Origin: Clostridia bacterium
GTDB lineage: Bacteria; Bacillota; Clostridia; Oscillospirales; CAG-272
Reading direction: 5' to 3'
DNA: 31,056 nt
Assembly (NCBI GenBank): GCA_017452565.1
Contig: JAFTMF010000152.1
Location: forward strand, 1-31,056
The notes below the pieces were generated by a model. That model was not told where the DNA came from. It searched no databases and saw only the letters and a list, made by a program, of their open reading frames with translations. Made by a program: the position numbers and the translations under genes. Shown here one piece after another: positions 24,369 to 31,056 of this stretch. The stretch's first letter is position 1. Each line of letters begins with the position of its first letter.

Positions 24369-27263
24369 ATGAATGAATTGACTCTTGGAAGCCTGTATTC
24401 CGGTTTCCGTCTCAACGAGATTCGCCCCCTTCCCGAGCTGTCGCTGGAGATGTACACCTTCGAGCACGAGCAATCGGGCGCACGTTTGATCTATCTGAAG
24501 GCAGACGATGACAACAAGGTCTTCTACGTTGGCTTCCGTACTACCCCCGTAGACTCCACCGGTGTCTTCCACATTCTGGAGCACTCTGTTCTCTGCGGCT
24601 CGGAAAAGTATCCCGTAAAGGAACCCTTCGTGGATCTGATCAAGGGTAGTATGAACACCTTCCTCAACGCTATGACCTATCCCGACAAGACGGTTTACCC
24701 CGTTGCTTCCTGCAATGACAAGGATTTCGCCAATCTGATGAGCGTGTATATGGACGCTACCTTCCGTCCCAACGTGCACACCCGTCCTCAGATCTTCCTG
24801 CAGGAAGGCTGGCACACCGAGATTGACGAGAACGGCACTGCCTCCTGCAAGGGCGTTGTATACAACGAGATGAAGGGCTCCTTCGCTTCCGTGGACACTC
24901 GTGGATTCGAGGCTGTGAAGCAGGCGCTCTTCCCCGACACCTGCTACCGTCACTGCTCCGGCGGTAACCCCGTGAACATCCCCGATCTGACCTACGAGCA
25001 GTTCAAGGATGCCCACAACACCTACTATCATCCCGAGAACAGCTATATGTTCCTCTACGGCGATATGGACGTTACCGAGCGTCTGGCATTCCTCAATGAC
25101 GAATATCTGTGCAAGTATCAGCGCATCAACAAGGCGATCCCCATCGCTCTGCAGGAGCCTGTCTGCAATATGGACAAGGTGACCTACTATCCTGCCGCTG
25201 AAAGCGACAAGCCTGAGGAAAGCGCTTACATTACCTATGCAGCAGTTACCGGCACTTACGCCGACACTGAGGAAAATCTGGCAATGTCCATCCTCTTTGA
25301 GGCAATCGCTTCGGGCAACGACTCTCCTCTGAAGAAGAAGTTCCTGGAGAGCGGTATGGGTCAGGATTTCTACGCTTACGTAATGGACGGCATTGCACAG
25401 CCCTTCGCTGTATTCCAGCTCCGCAAGACCTCTGCCGACAAGAAGGACGAGTTCTACAAACTGCTGATGGAAACGCTGAACGATTACGCCGAGAATGGTC
25501 TGGATCACCAGCAGATCGCCGCAGTTCTCCATCAGACCGAGTTCCATCTGCGCCGCGGCAACAACAACGGCTCTCCCGCCGGTCTGGGCTACGGTCTGAC
25601 TATGCTGGACACTTGGCTGTACGGTGGCGATCCCGCTGCCGCTATCACCTTCGAAACTGCGCTTGCTAATATGAAGGCAGGTCTGGAGAACGGCTACTTC
25701 GAAAATCTGCTGAAGACCAAGGTGCTGGGTAGCAAGCATACCGCACTGGTTTGCAATCTGCCCTCCTACACCCTCGCCAAGGAAGAAGCAGAGGCAGAAG
25801 CCGCTCGCTTTGCCGCCCTCAAGGCATCCCTGACCGAGGAAGAGGTTGCCGCTACCGTCGCACAGATGCAGAATCTGATCGAATACCAGTCTTCCGGCGA
25901 CACGCCCGAGGATAAGGCTACCCTGCCGAAACTCTCCCTCTCCGACATCCGCGAGAAGGGCACCGAGCTGCCCATCGAGGTAACTACTTGCGCCGGCACT
26001 ACTCTCCTCAATCACGAGCTGTTCACCAAGAAGATCAGCTATCTCACCTATTACTTCGATCTCTCCGCTCTGACTCCCGAGGAGCTTCCCTATGTCAGCC
26101 TGCTCTCCGAGCTGCTGGGCAACATCTCCACCGCATCCCATACCGCTAACGAGTTGCGCTGTGAGATCGGTCTGAAGCTGGGCGAATTCTCCTGCGGAAC
26201 CGGTGCGCTGTCTATTGAAGGTGATATCGATCACTGCATCCCGCAGTTTACCGTTCACACCGCTACGATGGACGATGAGATCGCATACTCCCCTGCCATC
26301 GTAAAGGAAGTGCTGACCTCTACTCTGATGAAGAAGGACGAGATCAGTATGATCGTGCTCCAGAGCCGCAACGGTAACCGTATGAAGTACATCAACCGCG
26401 GTAACTCTGCAGCGCTGAGCGAGATCTTCGCTACTCTGTCCGCAGACGGTGCTTGCAACGCCGCGCTCCACGGGCTCGCCTACTACCGCTTCCTCTGCGA
26501 TCTCGCCGATCACTTCGACGAGCGCTATGATGATCTTGCCGCTAAGCTGAGCGCTCTGTGCGAGAAGATCTTCACCAAGGCTAACCTCACTCTCAGCCTG
26601 ACTGCCGAAGGTCAGCTCTCCAAGATGGACGATCTGATGGCATCCTTCGATCTGCCTGCAGGCGGCGAAAAGTCCGCTCCTATGGCAATGCCCAAGGCAG
26701 AAGCACCCGCACAGGGCATCGCGATCCCCTCCGGCGTTTGCTACGTCGGCGAGGGCGGCAGCTATCTCTCCGAGATGGAGTATAGCGGTTCTATGCAGGT
26801 TCTGTCCAAGATCCTGACCTACGATTATCTGTGGAACGAGGTTCGTGTCAAGGGTGGCGCATACGGCATTCAGTTCGGTTGCAATACCAACGGTGCTTAC
26901 TATATGGCATCCTACCGTGACCCTGCCGCCGCTCCTACTCTGGGCGCTTACGCCGCAATCCCCGCATACCTGCGCTCCTTCGAGACCGCCGAGTCTGTGG
27001 ATCAGTACATCATTTCCACCATGGCAGGCGTGGATCGTCCCATGAGCGCATCCCAAAAGGGTGCTGCCGCTGACCACCACTACTTCAGCGGAATGACCGA
27101 TGCTTTCCGTCAGCAGATTCGTGCTGAGATCTTGAGCACCACCCCCGCACAGATCGCCGCTTACGCCGACAAGCTGGAAGCTCTGATGCAGAGCGCCATC
27201 GTCTGCGCCGTAGGAAACAAGGAAAAGCTGGAAGCAGCCGGACTGGAGACAATTGATCTCTAA
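24369..27263 (+). CDS. M16 family metalloprotease (PreP/Cym1-like)
   Basis: 964-aa zinc peptidase without a signal peptide, so cytoplasmic. The inverted zinc motif HILEH is at 68-72 (His68, catalytic Glu71, His72), in VFHILEHSVLCGSEKYPVKE. The distal ligand is probably Glu171 in VVYNEMKGS, with spacing close to that in PreP. FVDLIKGSMNTFLNAMTYPD is typical of the presequence-protease clade. Length fits the single-chain, two-half clamshell that degrades short unstructured peptides. The C-terminal half has YDYLWNEVRVKGGAYG, the usual substrate-binding Arg/Tyr region. The ATG at 24369 has AAAGGAG 8 nt upstream. The gene has almost no TTA, CTA or TCA codons, indicating high expression. It follows the phospholipase by 63 nt and may be co-transcribed. 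Confidence 0.94.
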   Translation: MNELTLGSLYSGFRLNEIRPLPELSLEMYTFEHEQSGARLIYLKADDDNKVFYVGFRTTPVDSTGVFHILEHSVLCGSEKYPVKEPFVDLIKGSMNTFLNAMTYPDKTVYPVASCNDKDFANLMSVYMDATFRPNVHTRPQIFLQEGWHTEIDENGTASCKGVVYNEMKGSFASVDTRGFEAVKQALFPDTCYRHCSGGNPVNIPDLTYEQFKDAHNTYYHPENSYMFLYGDMDVTERLAFLNDEYLCKYQRINKAIPIALQEPVCNMDKVTYYPAAESDKPEESAYITYAAVTGTYADTEENLAMSILFEAIASGNDSPLKKKFLESGMGQDFYAYVMDGIAQPFAVFQLRKTSADKKDEFYKLLMETLNDYAENGLDHQQIAAVLHQTEFHLRRGNNNGSPAGLGYGLTMLDTWLYGGDPAAAITFETALANMKAGLENGYFENLLKTKVLGSKHTALVCNLPSYTLAKEEAEAEAARFAALKASLTEEEVAATVAQMQNLIEYQSSGDTPEDKATLPKLSLSDIREKGTELPIEVTTCAGTTLLNHELFTKKISYLTYYFDLSALTPEELPYVSLLSELLGNISTASHTANELRCEIGLKLGEFSCGTGALSIEGDIDHCIPQFTVHTATMDDEIAYSPAIVKEVLTSTLMKKDEISMIVLQSRNGNRMKYINRGNSAALSEIFATLSADGACNAALHGLAYYRFLCDLADHFDERYDDLAAKLSALCEKIFTKANLTLSLTAEGQLSKMDDLMASFDLPAGGEKSAPMAMPKAEAPAQGIAIPSGVCYVGEGGSYLSEMEYSGSMQVLSKILTYDYLWNEVRVKGGAYGIQFGCNTNGAYYMASYRDPAAAPTLGAYAAIPAYLRSFETAESVDQYIISTMAGVDRPMSASQKGAAADHHYFSGMTDAFRQQIRAEILSTTPAQIAAYADKLEALMQSAIVCAVGNKEKLEAAGLETIDL

Positions 27264-27267
27264 TACA

Positions 27268-27317
27268 TGGGGCGTTGCCCCACACCCCACAAGCCCCCTT
27301 TTGAAAAAGGGGGCTTG
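27268..27317. repeat. Paired GC-rich hairpins after the M16 protease gene
   Basis: Two adjacent inverted repeats: TGGGGC/GCCCCA (27268-27273 with 27277-27282) and a perfect 12-bp stem (27290-27301 with 27306-27317, loop TGAA). No U tract follows on the plus strand; a run of C follows instead. The layout resembles a GC-rich intergenic repeat I recall from clostridial gut genomes, but copy number cannot be seen from one window. Confidence 0.6.
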
Positions 27318-27338
27318 ACCCCCGAAAACTTATAAAAA

Positions 27339-27362
27339 TGCCCCACAAATACTTGTGGGGCA
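27339..27362. terminator. Hairpin, probable terminator for the GH99-like gene
   Basis: A 10-bp stem, TGCCCCACAA (27339-27348) with TTGTGGGGCA (27353-27362), loop ATAC. On the minus strand the stem is followed by UUUUUAUAAG, a usable U tract. A closely related hairpin lies at 28546-28571 on the other side of the GH99-like gene. Confidence 0.65.
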
Positions 27363-27374
27363 CACTGATGTACA

Positions 27375-27402
27375 AGAGCCTCGCAATTGCTTGCGAGGCT
27401 CT
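27375..27402. terminator. Bidirectional terminator hairpin
   Basis: A perfect 12-bp stem (27375-27386 with 27391-27402) with loop TTGC, between the convergent M16 and GH99-like genes. On the plus strand it is followed by CUUUCGUUUAUU. It begins 8 nt after the minus-strand stop at 27410. Confidence 0.7.
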
Positions 27403-27409
27403 CTTTCGT

Positions 27410-28519
27410 TTATTCACCAAACACTTCTTTGATAGCGTTCAGGTAGCCGTAGCCGTAACGGTCGTCGGGCTGGAGATAGCTGGTCTCGGTCCACTCGTTC
27501 CAGCTGTTCACCGTGATCAGCGGAGCGGCGAGAGAGTGGGTGTCCACGTACTCCTTCGCCATCAGGAGCGCTTCCTTGAAGGCGTCGGGAGTGTTGTTCC
27601 GCACGATGGGATAGGCCAGCCGTCTGTGGCGGGGATTGTTATCCCAGCCCACCGAAACGTGGGGATAATAGGTGACGTTGTAGTCCTCCATCTCCTCCCA
27701 GTTTTTCTTCACGTCCACGAGAACGTCCCGATAGTCGCGGTTCATATCGGTGATATGGACGAACTGGTAGCTGGTCATACTGTCAAAGCCCACTGCCTCG
27801 ATGACCTCACTGCTGGGACGGAATTCGGCGTGATCTACGCCGCTGACGTTGAATGCACCGTTCCCCCACTTGGTATGCTGGAGGTGGAGATCGGGGAATC
27901 CTGCTTTGCGCACTTCCCCTCGGAACCATTCAATGGCATCTCTTGTAGCTTCGATGCCGCCAAGGCCATCCATCAGATTCTGTAGCTCGTAGATCATAAA
28001 CACGGGACAGCCGTCGATCTTATAATAGTTGGGCTGGGAGAAGTAGCGGTCGATGATGCGGTGGCAGACCGTCTCAAACTGCTGACGGTTGACCTTGCCG
28101 CTCCACACTACCTCCTCGCAATCGTCGAAGGTACGCTTATCCCAGCAGGTGGTGGCATCGTGGTTCGCCCACATCAGGTAGAACTGCATCAAATCCCGAT
28201 TTTTCGCCTTCAAAAAGCCATCGTTGAGGCAATTTTCCAAAAACGGGCGGTTATCGTACCAGTACCAATCGTAGATGAACACGTTGACGCCGTGCTCTAC
28301 TGCGGCGTTGATTTCCATTTCCATCACATACGGATCTGCTTCGTTGACGTAGCCCCACAAGGGCTTACGAGGCCATTCGTGGCCGGGAAATCTTGCCTCT
28401 GCAGACTTGACCGTCTGCCACTCACCTATGCCCTCGGGCCAAAAAATCCGGGTTCTCCGCTCGTCTCCGGTATAGGCCGGCCAGATGTAAGCGGCAATAT
28501 CATAGTTCTGTTTTTTCAT
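27410..28519 (-). CDS. GH99-like / WbsX-family glycan enzyme
   Basis: 369-aa protein without signal peptide, so cytoplasmic. It belongs to the WbsX-like family (glycosyltransferase WbsX / glycoside hydrolase 99-like domain), with a (beta/alpha)8 plan. Landmarks: IAAYIWPAYTGDE at the start, FWPEGIGEWQTVKSA, HEWPRKPLWGYVNEADP, HGVNVFIYDWYWYDNRPF, FYLMWANHDA, YYKIDGCPVFMIYEL, YPHVSVGWDN, and the terminal VNSWNEWTETSYLQPD. Family members occur in O-antigen clusters and in polysaccharide-degradation clusters. The neighbouring rhamnosidase favours degradation or processing of a plant or microbial glycan, but no substrate can be read off. The ATG at 28519 has AAAGGAG 12 nt upstream, a long spacing; no better start exists in frame. 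It lies 78 nt after the rhamnosidase gene, with a hairpin between. Confidence 0.85.
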   Translation of the reverse strand: MKKQNYDIAAYIWPAYTGDERRTRIFWPEGIGEWQTVKSAEARFPGHEWPRKPLWGYVNEADPYVMEMEINAAVEHGVNVFIYDWYWYDNRPFLENCLNDGFLKAKNRDLMQFYLMWANHDATTCWDKRTFDDCEEVVWSGKVNRQQFETVCHRIIDRYFSQPNYYKIDGCPVFMIYELQNLMDGLGGIEATRDAIEWFRGEVRKAGFPDLHLQHTKWGNGAFNVSGVDHAEFRPSSEVIEAVGFDSMTSYQFVHITDMNRDYRDVLVDVKKNWEEMEDYNVTYYPHVSVGWDNNPRHRRLAYPIVRNNTPDAFKEALLMAKEYVDTHSLAAPLITVNSWNEWTETSYLQPDDRYGYGYLNAIKEVFGE

Positions 28520-28545
28520 CTTATCTATCTGCTCCTTTGGGGAAA

Positions 28546-28571
28546 TGCCCCGCAAGCGTACCTGCGGGGCA
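28546..28571. terminator. Intercistronic hairpin between rhamnosidase and GH99-like genes
   Basis: A 9-bp stem, TGCCCCGCA (28546-28554) with TGCGGGGCA (28563-28571), and an 8-nt loop. On the minus strand it is followed by UUUCCCC, a weak U tract, so partial termination or mRNA end protection is more likely than full termination. It sits 8 nt before the SD of the GH99-like gene. Confidence 0.5.
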
Positions 28572-28597
28572 TTGGGTAATTTTGCTGTCAATGACGA

Positions 28598-31056
28598 TTA
28601 CTTTGCCTGCTTATACACTTCCATCTCGGTGAGCTGGAGGTAGTAGCGGTTGCCGTCGGTTGCCTTGGGATTGAGAGAGGTAGCGTAGAAGCGAACGTAG
28701 CGTGCATCCACGTTATCAAAATTGAAGGTGAGCGGGCCCCAAGACGGGATCTTATAATCCTTTTCGCTGTGAACGGTCTTCCAGGTCTGACCGTCGGTGG
28801 AGACCTGAATCTCAAAATCCTTTGCGAAGCAGTAGCAGCTGTTTGCCACAGAGGGAGTGGGCGTGGAGGCGTAGCAAACTACCTGATTGATGGTAGTAGC
28901 CGAGCCCAAATCGATCACAACCCATTCGGTGTGATTCATACCAACGTTGGAATTGGTGGTAAAGCCTGCATACTCGCCGTCGGGGTTGGTATCCTTGCGG
29001 TCGCCGTTGGTGAGGTTGCCGATGGTCCAGTTGTAACCGGGAGATTCTGCGCTGGAGGAGGCGGTCACGTCTTTACCCTTGGCAAGGTTAGTGCCTTCGG
29101 GATGCACGATCTCTTCCTCTTTCTCAGGCTCCTTGGGAGCGGGCAGATCGGTCTGCACCTTTACGGTGATAGGATTCGTACGGGAGAGGAACTGGGCATC
29201 GTTTGCGGTAACGAATACGTAGCTGCCGCTACCCAGTACCGCATAAGCGTGACCGGAATCGCTGCCCACGGAGCGGATGCCGTCCATCGTGTCGGCAATT
29301 GCCTTGCCGTTCCACTTCACCTTTGCAATATCTGCAGTGGGGAAATAAGCGGTAGCTTCGGAGCCAAAGGGCACGGTGATGGTCATCGTCACGGTGCCGT
29401 CGTCGTTCTTCTTCCAAGAGGACTCGATCTTACCGCGCACGGTGTTCTCGGTACAGGTGATATAGGTCAGTTCCTTGGGGATGTAGGGGTTGATGACGAA
29501 CTTAGCGTAACCCTGCTCTACGTTGGTAATGCCTGCCAGATACTGGAACAGCCATTCATCGTAGGTACCAAGGAAGTAGTGGGCACGGGAACGGGTAGTG
29601 GTTTCCCACATCTCCCACAGAGAAGTTGCGCCCTCTTCGATCATAAAGCCCCAAGAGGGATAGGTACGCTGGGTGAGGATCTTGTATGCCACGTCGGCAT
29701 AGCCGCAGTTGGAGAGCACGGGAAGGATTTCCTTAGCGCCCACGCAACCGGTGTCGAGATGGTAATTCTTGGCAACGATATCGTCTACCAGATTGTCAAC
29801 AACCTTCTGGATGTTTTCCTTGGGTACCAGACCGAATGCCAGGGGCACCAACTGAGAAGTCTGACGGAAACGGGTTCTCTGAGGACCGTTGTTGTACCAA
29901 ACCTTGGTTTCGTAGTAACCTGCACGGTTGTAGAATTTGGTATTGAAAGCATCATAGATATTTTCTGCAGCATCCGTGAAGGTCTTGACGTCCGATTCGT
30001 GACCGGTGAGCTTCGCCATCTCTGCCATAGTGGTGAGCATCTTGTAAACGTAAGCGGTAGCAACAATGCCGCTGCCTTCATTGGGAGACTCGTTGTAGCC
30101 GGCGTTTTGGCTGTTCATAGGAGATACCCAGTCGCCCAGCTGTCCGTCGGGAGCGATCCAACGGGCAGTTTTCATCTCACGGATGATACCGTTGGCGTAC
30201 TTCTTCAGCACGGCATACTGCTCTTCCATATAGAAGTCCATTCCGTAGACGTTGTACAGCTCGTAAACCGAGAATACGAATACGGTATTCCATACGTAGT
30301 GCTGTGCTACACCCCAGTCGGCGGTGGGCACCATATTGGGCACCAAACCGTACTGCTCGAAGCAGTCTTCCATAATTTCCACGAAATTGGGCAGGAAGTT
30401 GGAGAAGTCAAAGTTGTAGGTGAAGGTTTCCATTGCCACGTTCAGGTCGCCCAGCCAACCGTTCTTTTCCCAAACGGGCGTATCGGTAGGCTTGCCCTGG
30501 AGGTTGTTGGTCATAGTACGAACCATCATGGCGTGGAGATCGTTGATCAGCTGATCGGAGGATTCAAACTTGCCGGTTACCTCAACGTCGTTGGAGGTAC
30601 GGTAGAGAACGATGTCTTCCTTCTTCAGCTCGCCGGTGTAGCCCCAGATCTGAATGTATCCATAACCCTTGTAGCTGAACTTAGGCTCGTAGGTCTCGGA
30701 GGCGCCGCCCTTGGTGATGTACTCGTCGGTCATATTGTAGCGCTCGGGCCACCAGTTCGCGTTGGTGCCGTCAGAGCCGCCCAGCTTCTGGACGTTGCCG
30801 TTTGCCAGTATCTTTTCGCCATAGAGAATGGTGATCTTGGTGCCGGGAGTCTGATTCTTGAAGTTGATCTTCGCCCAACCGGAGATCATCTCGGGAGCGT
30901 ATACTACGTAAGAGCCATCGGAGAGCTTCTTGATTTCCTTTGCCTCAAAGGAAGCAACACGGCGGATGGGATCTTCCAGCTGGCAGATCAGCGCACCCTT
31001 GGGAGCGGACATCTTCTGAGAGGCAACCCAAGCAGAAGCATCATAGCCAACGCTTG
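28598..31056 (-). CDS. Alpha-L-rhamnosidase (GH78) with C-terminal F5/8 type C domain, 5' end missing
   Basis: The frame enters from the right edge and gives 818 residues plus stop. The first visible residues (GYDASAW) and DPIRRV, then YVVYAPEMISGWAKI, fit the region before and within the beta-sandwich of GH78 enzymes. The six-hairpin catalytic domain has PTDTPVWEKNGWLGD (coded near 30445-30490), holding the Asp, Glu and Asp expected of the general-acid region, and EGATSLWEMWE (near 29605-29640), holding the likely general base Glu. A C-terminal beta-sandwich follows. About the last 165 residues form a discoidin/F5/8 type C (CBM32-like) carbohydrate-binding domain (NLAKGKDVTASSS, TEWVVIDLGSATTI, ARYVRFYATS, LQLTEMEVY). 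These enzymes release L-rhamnose from glycosides or pectin. Whether it is exported depends on the missing N-terminus. Confidence 0.9.
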   Translation of the reverse strand, partial: SVGYDASAWVASQKMSAPKGALICQLEDPIRRVASFEAKEIKKLSDGSYVVYAPEMISGWAKINFKNQTPGTKITILYGEKILANGNVQKLGGSDGTNANWWPERYNMTDEYITKGGASETYEPKFSYKGYGYIQIWGYTGELKKEDIVLYRTSNDVEVTGKFESSDQLINDLHAMMVRTMTNNLQGKPTDTPVWEKNGWLGDLNVAMETFTYNFDFSNFLPNFVEIMEDCFEQYGLVPNMVPTADWGVAQHYVWNTVFVFSVYELYNVYGMDFYMEEQYAVLKKYANGIIREMKTARWIAPDGQLGDWVSPMNSQNAGYNESPNEGSGIVATAYVYKMLTTMAEMAKLTGHESDVKTFTDAAENIYDAFNTKFYNRAGYYETKVWYNNGPQRTRFRQTSQLVPLAFGLVPKENIQKVVDNLVDDIVAKNYHLDTGCVGAKEILPVLSNCGYADVAYKILTQRTYPSWGFMIEEGATSLWEMWETTTRSRAHYFLGTYDEWLFQYLAGITNVEQGYAKFVINPYIPKELTYITCTENTVRGKIESSWKKNDDGTVTMTITVPFGSEATAYFPTADIAKVKWNGKAIADTMDGIRSVGSDSGHAYAVLGSGSYVFVTANDAQFLSRTNPITVKVQTDLPAPKEPEKEEEIVHPEGTNLAKGKDVTASSSAESPGYNWTIGNLTNGDRKDTNPDGEYAGFTTNSNVGMNHTEWVVIDLGSATTINQVVCYASTPTPSVANSCYCFAKDFEIQVSTDGQTWKTVHSEKDYKIPSWGPLTFNFDNVDARYVRFYATSLNPKATDGNRYYLQLTEMEVYKQAK

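Noticed and set aside
24342..27290. A 982-codon open frame on the minus strand opposite the M16 protease
   Set aside because: It is in codon register with the protease and has no recognisable domain or ribosome binding site. It is an artefact of the missing TTA, CTA and TCA codons in the real gene.
1..31056. Search by eye for CRISPR repeats, tRNA cloverleaves, rRNA, transposase genes and riboswitches
   Set aside because: No regularly spaced repeats, tRNA-like ends, transposase motifs or known riboswitch cores were recognised. Small or degenerate RNA elements could still be missed without a covariance search.

Overview
The window looks like chromosomal DNA from a low-to-mid GC Firmicute of the class Clostridia, probably a gut Oscillospiraceae/Ruminococcaceae-type anaerobe. 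The grounds are strong AGGAGG-type ribosome binding sites, sigma-A promoters of the TTGACA-N17-TATAAT form (often with an extended -10 TG), a sortase-anchored pilus locus whose large pilin starts with the TTYAxILPAIT-type signal anchor common in that group, a LytTR/AgrC-type two-component system and plant-glycan glycosidases. The placement rests on sequence character, not on a database search.

Layout. (1) 1-5110, minus strand: a pilus operon read from right to left. It holds two small conserved-looking proteins of unknown function, a type I signal peptidase, a 915-aa LPSTG-anchored fibro-slime pilin/adhesin, and a major pilin that runs off the left edge; a sortase is expected just outside. 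(2) 5376-7387, plus strand: a divergent LytTR response regulator and an AgrC-like histidine kinase, with a LytTR-like half-site next to their -35 box. (3) 7461-13180, minus strand: a 1751-aa DUF4132-family protein preceded by a 144-aa protein whose ends read like the two halves of a beta-grasp (ubiquitin/ThiS-like) fold. (4) 13494-15257, plus: a Ppx/GppA-type phosphatase and a SPOUT RNA methyltransferase, separated by 3 nt. (5) 15303-16436, minus: a lipoprotein cell-wall amidase. (6) 16591-17628, plus: a protein that looks like a tandem P-loop ATPase with both Walker A motifs eroded. (7) 17632-19665, minus: IspE and a DUF362/ferredoxin protein. (8) 19839-27263, plus: two paralogous AI-2E-family transporters with an unusual charged coiled-coil insert, a secreted PI-PLC-like phosphodiesterase and a PreP/Cym1-type M16 metalloprotease. 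(9) 27410-31056, minus: a GH99-like (WbsX family) protein and an alpha-L-rhamnosidase (GH78) cut by the right edge, with related hairpins on both sides of the GH99-like gene.

How the parts fit. The left third is a surface-display module: signal peptidase, anchored tip or accessory pilin and pilin backbone, with a membrane sensor/regulator pair next door that may control it. The middle is mostly housekeeping (isoprenoid synthesis, RNA modification, phosphatase, wall turnover, proteolysis), interrupted by the poorly understood DUF4132 pair and the degenerate ATPase-like protein. The right end is a rhamnose/glycan-utilisation segment. No tRNA, rRNA, CRISPR array, insertion sequence or phage gene was seen. 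The only gene-free stretch over 300 bp is the divergent promoter region 13181-13493.
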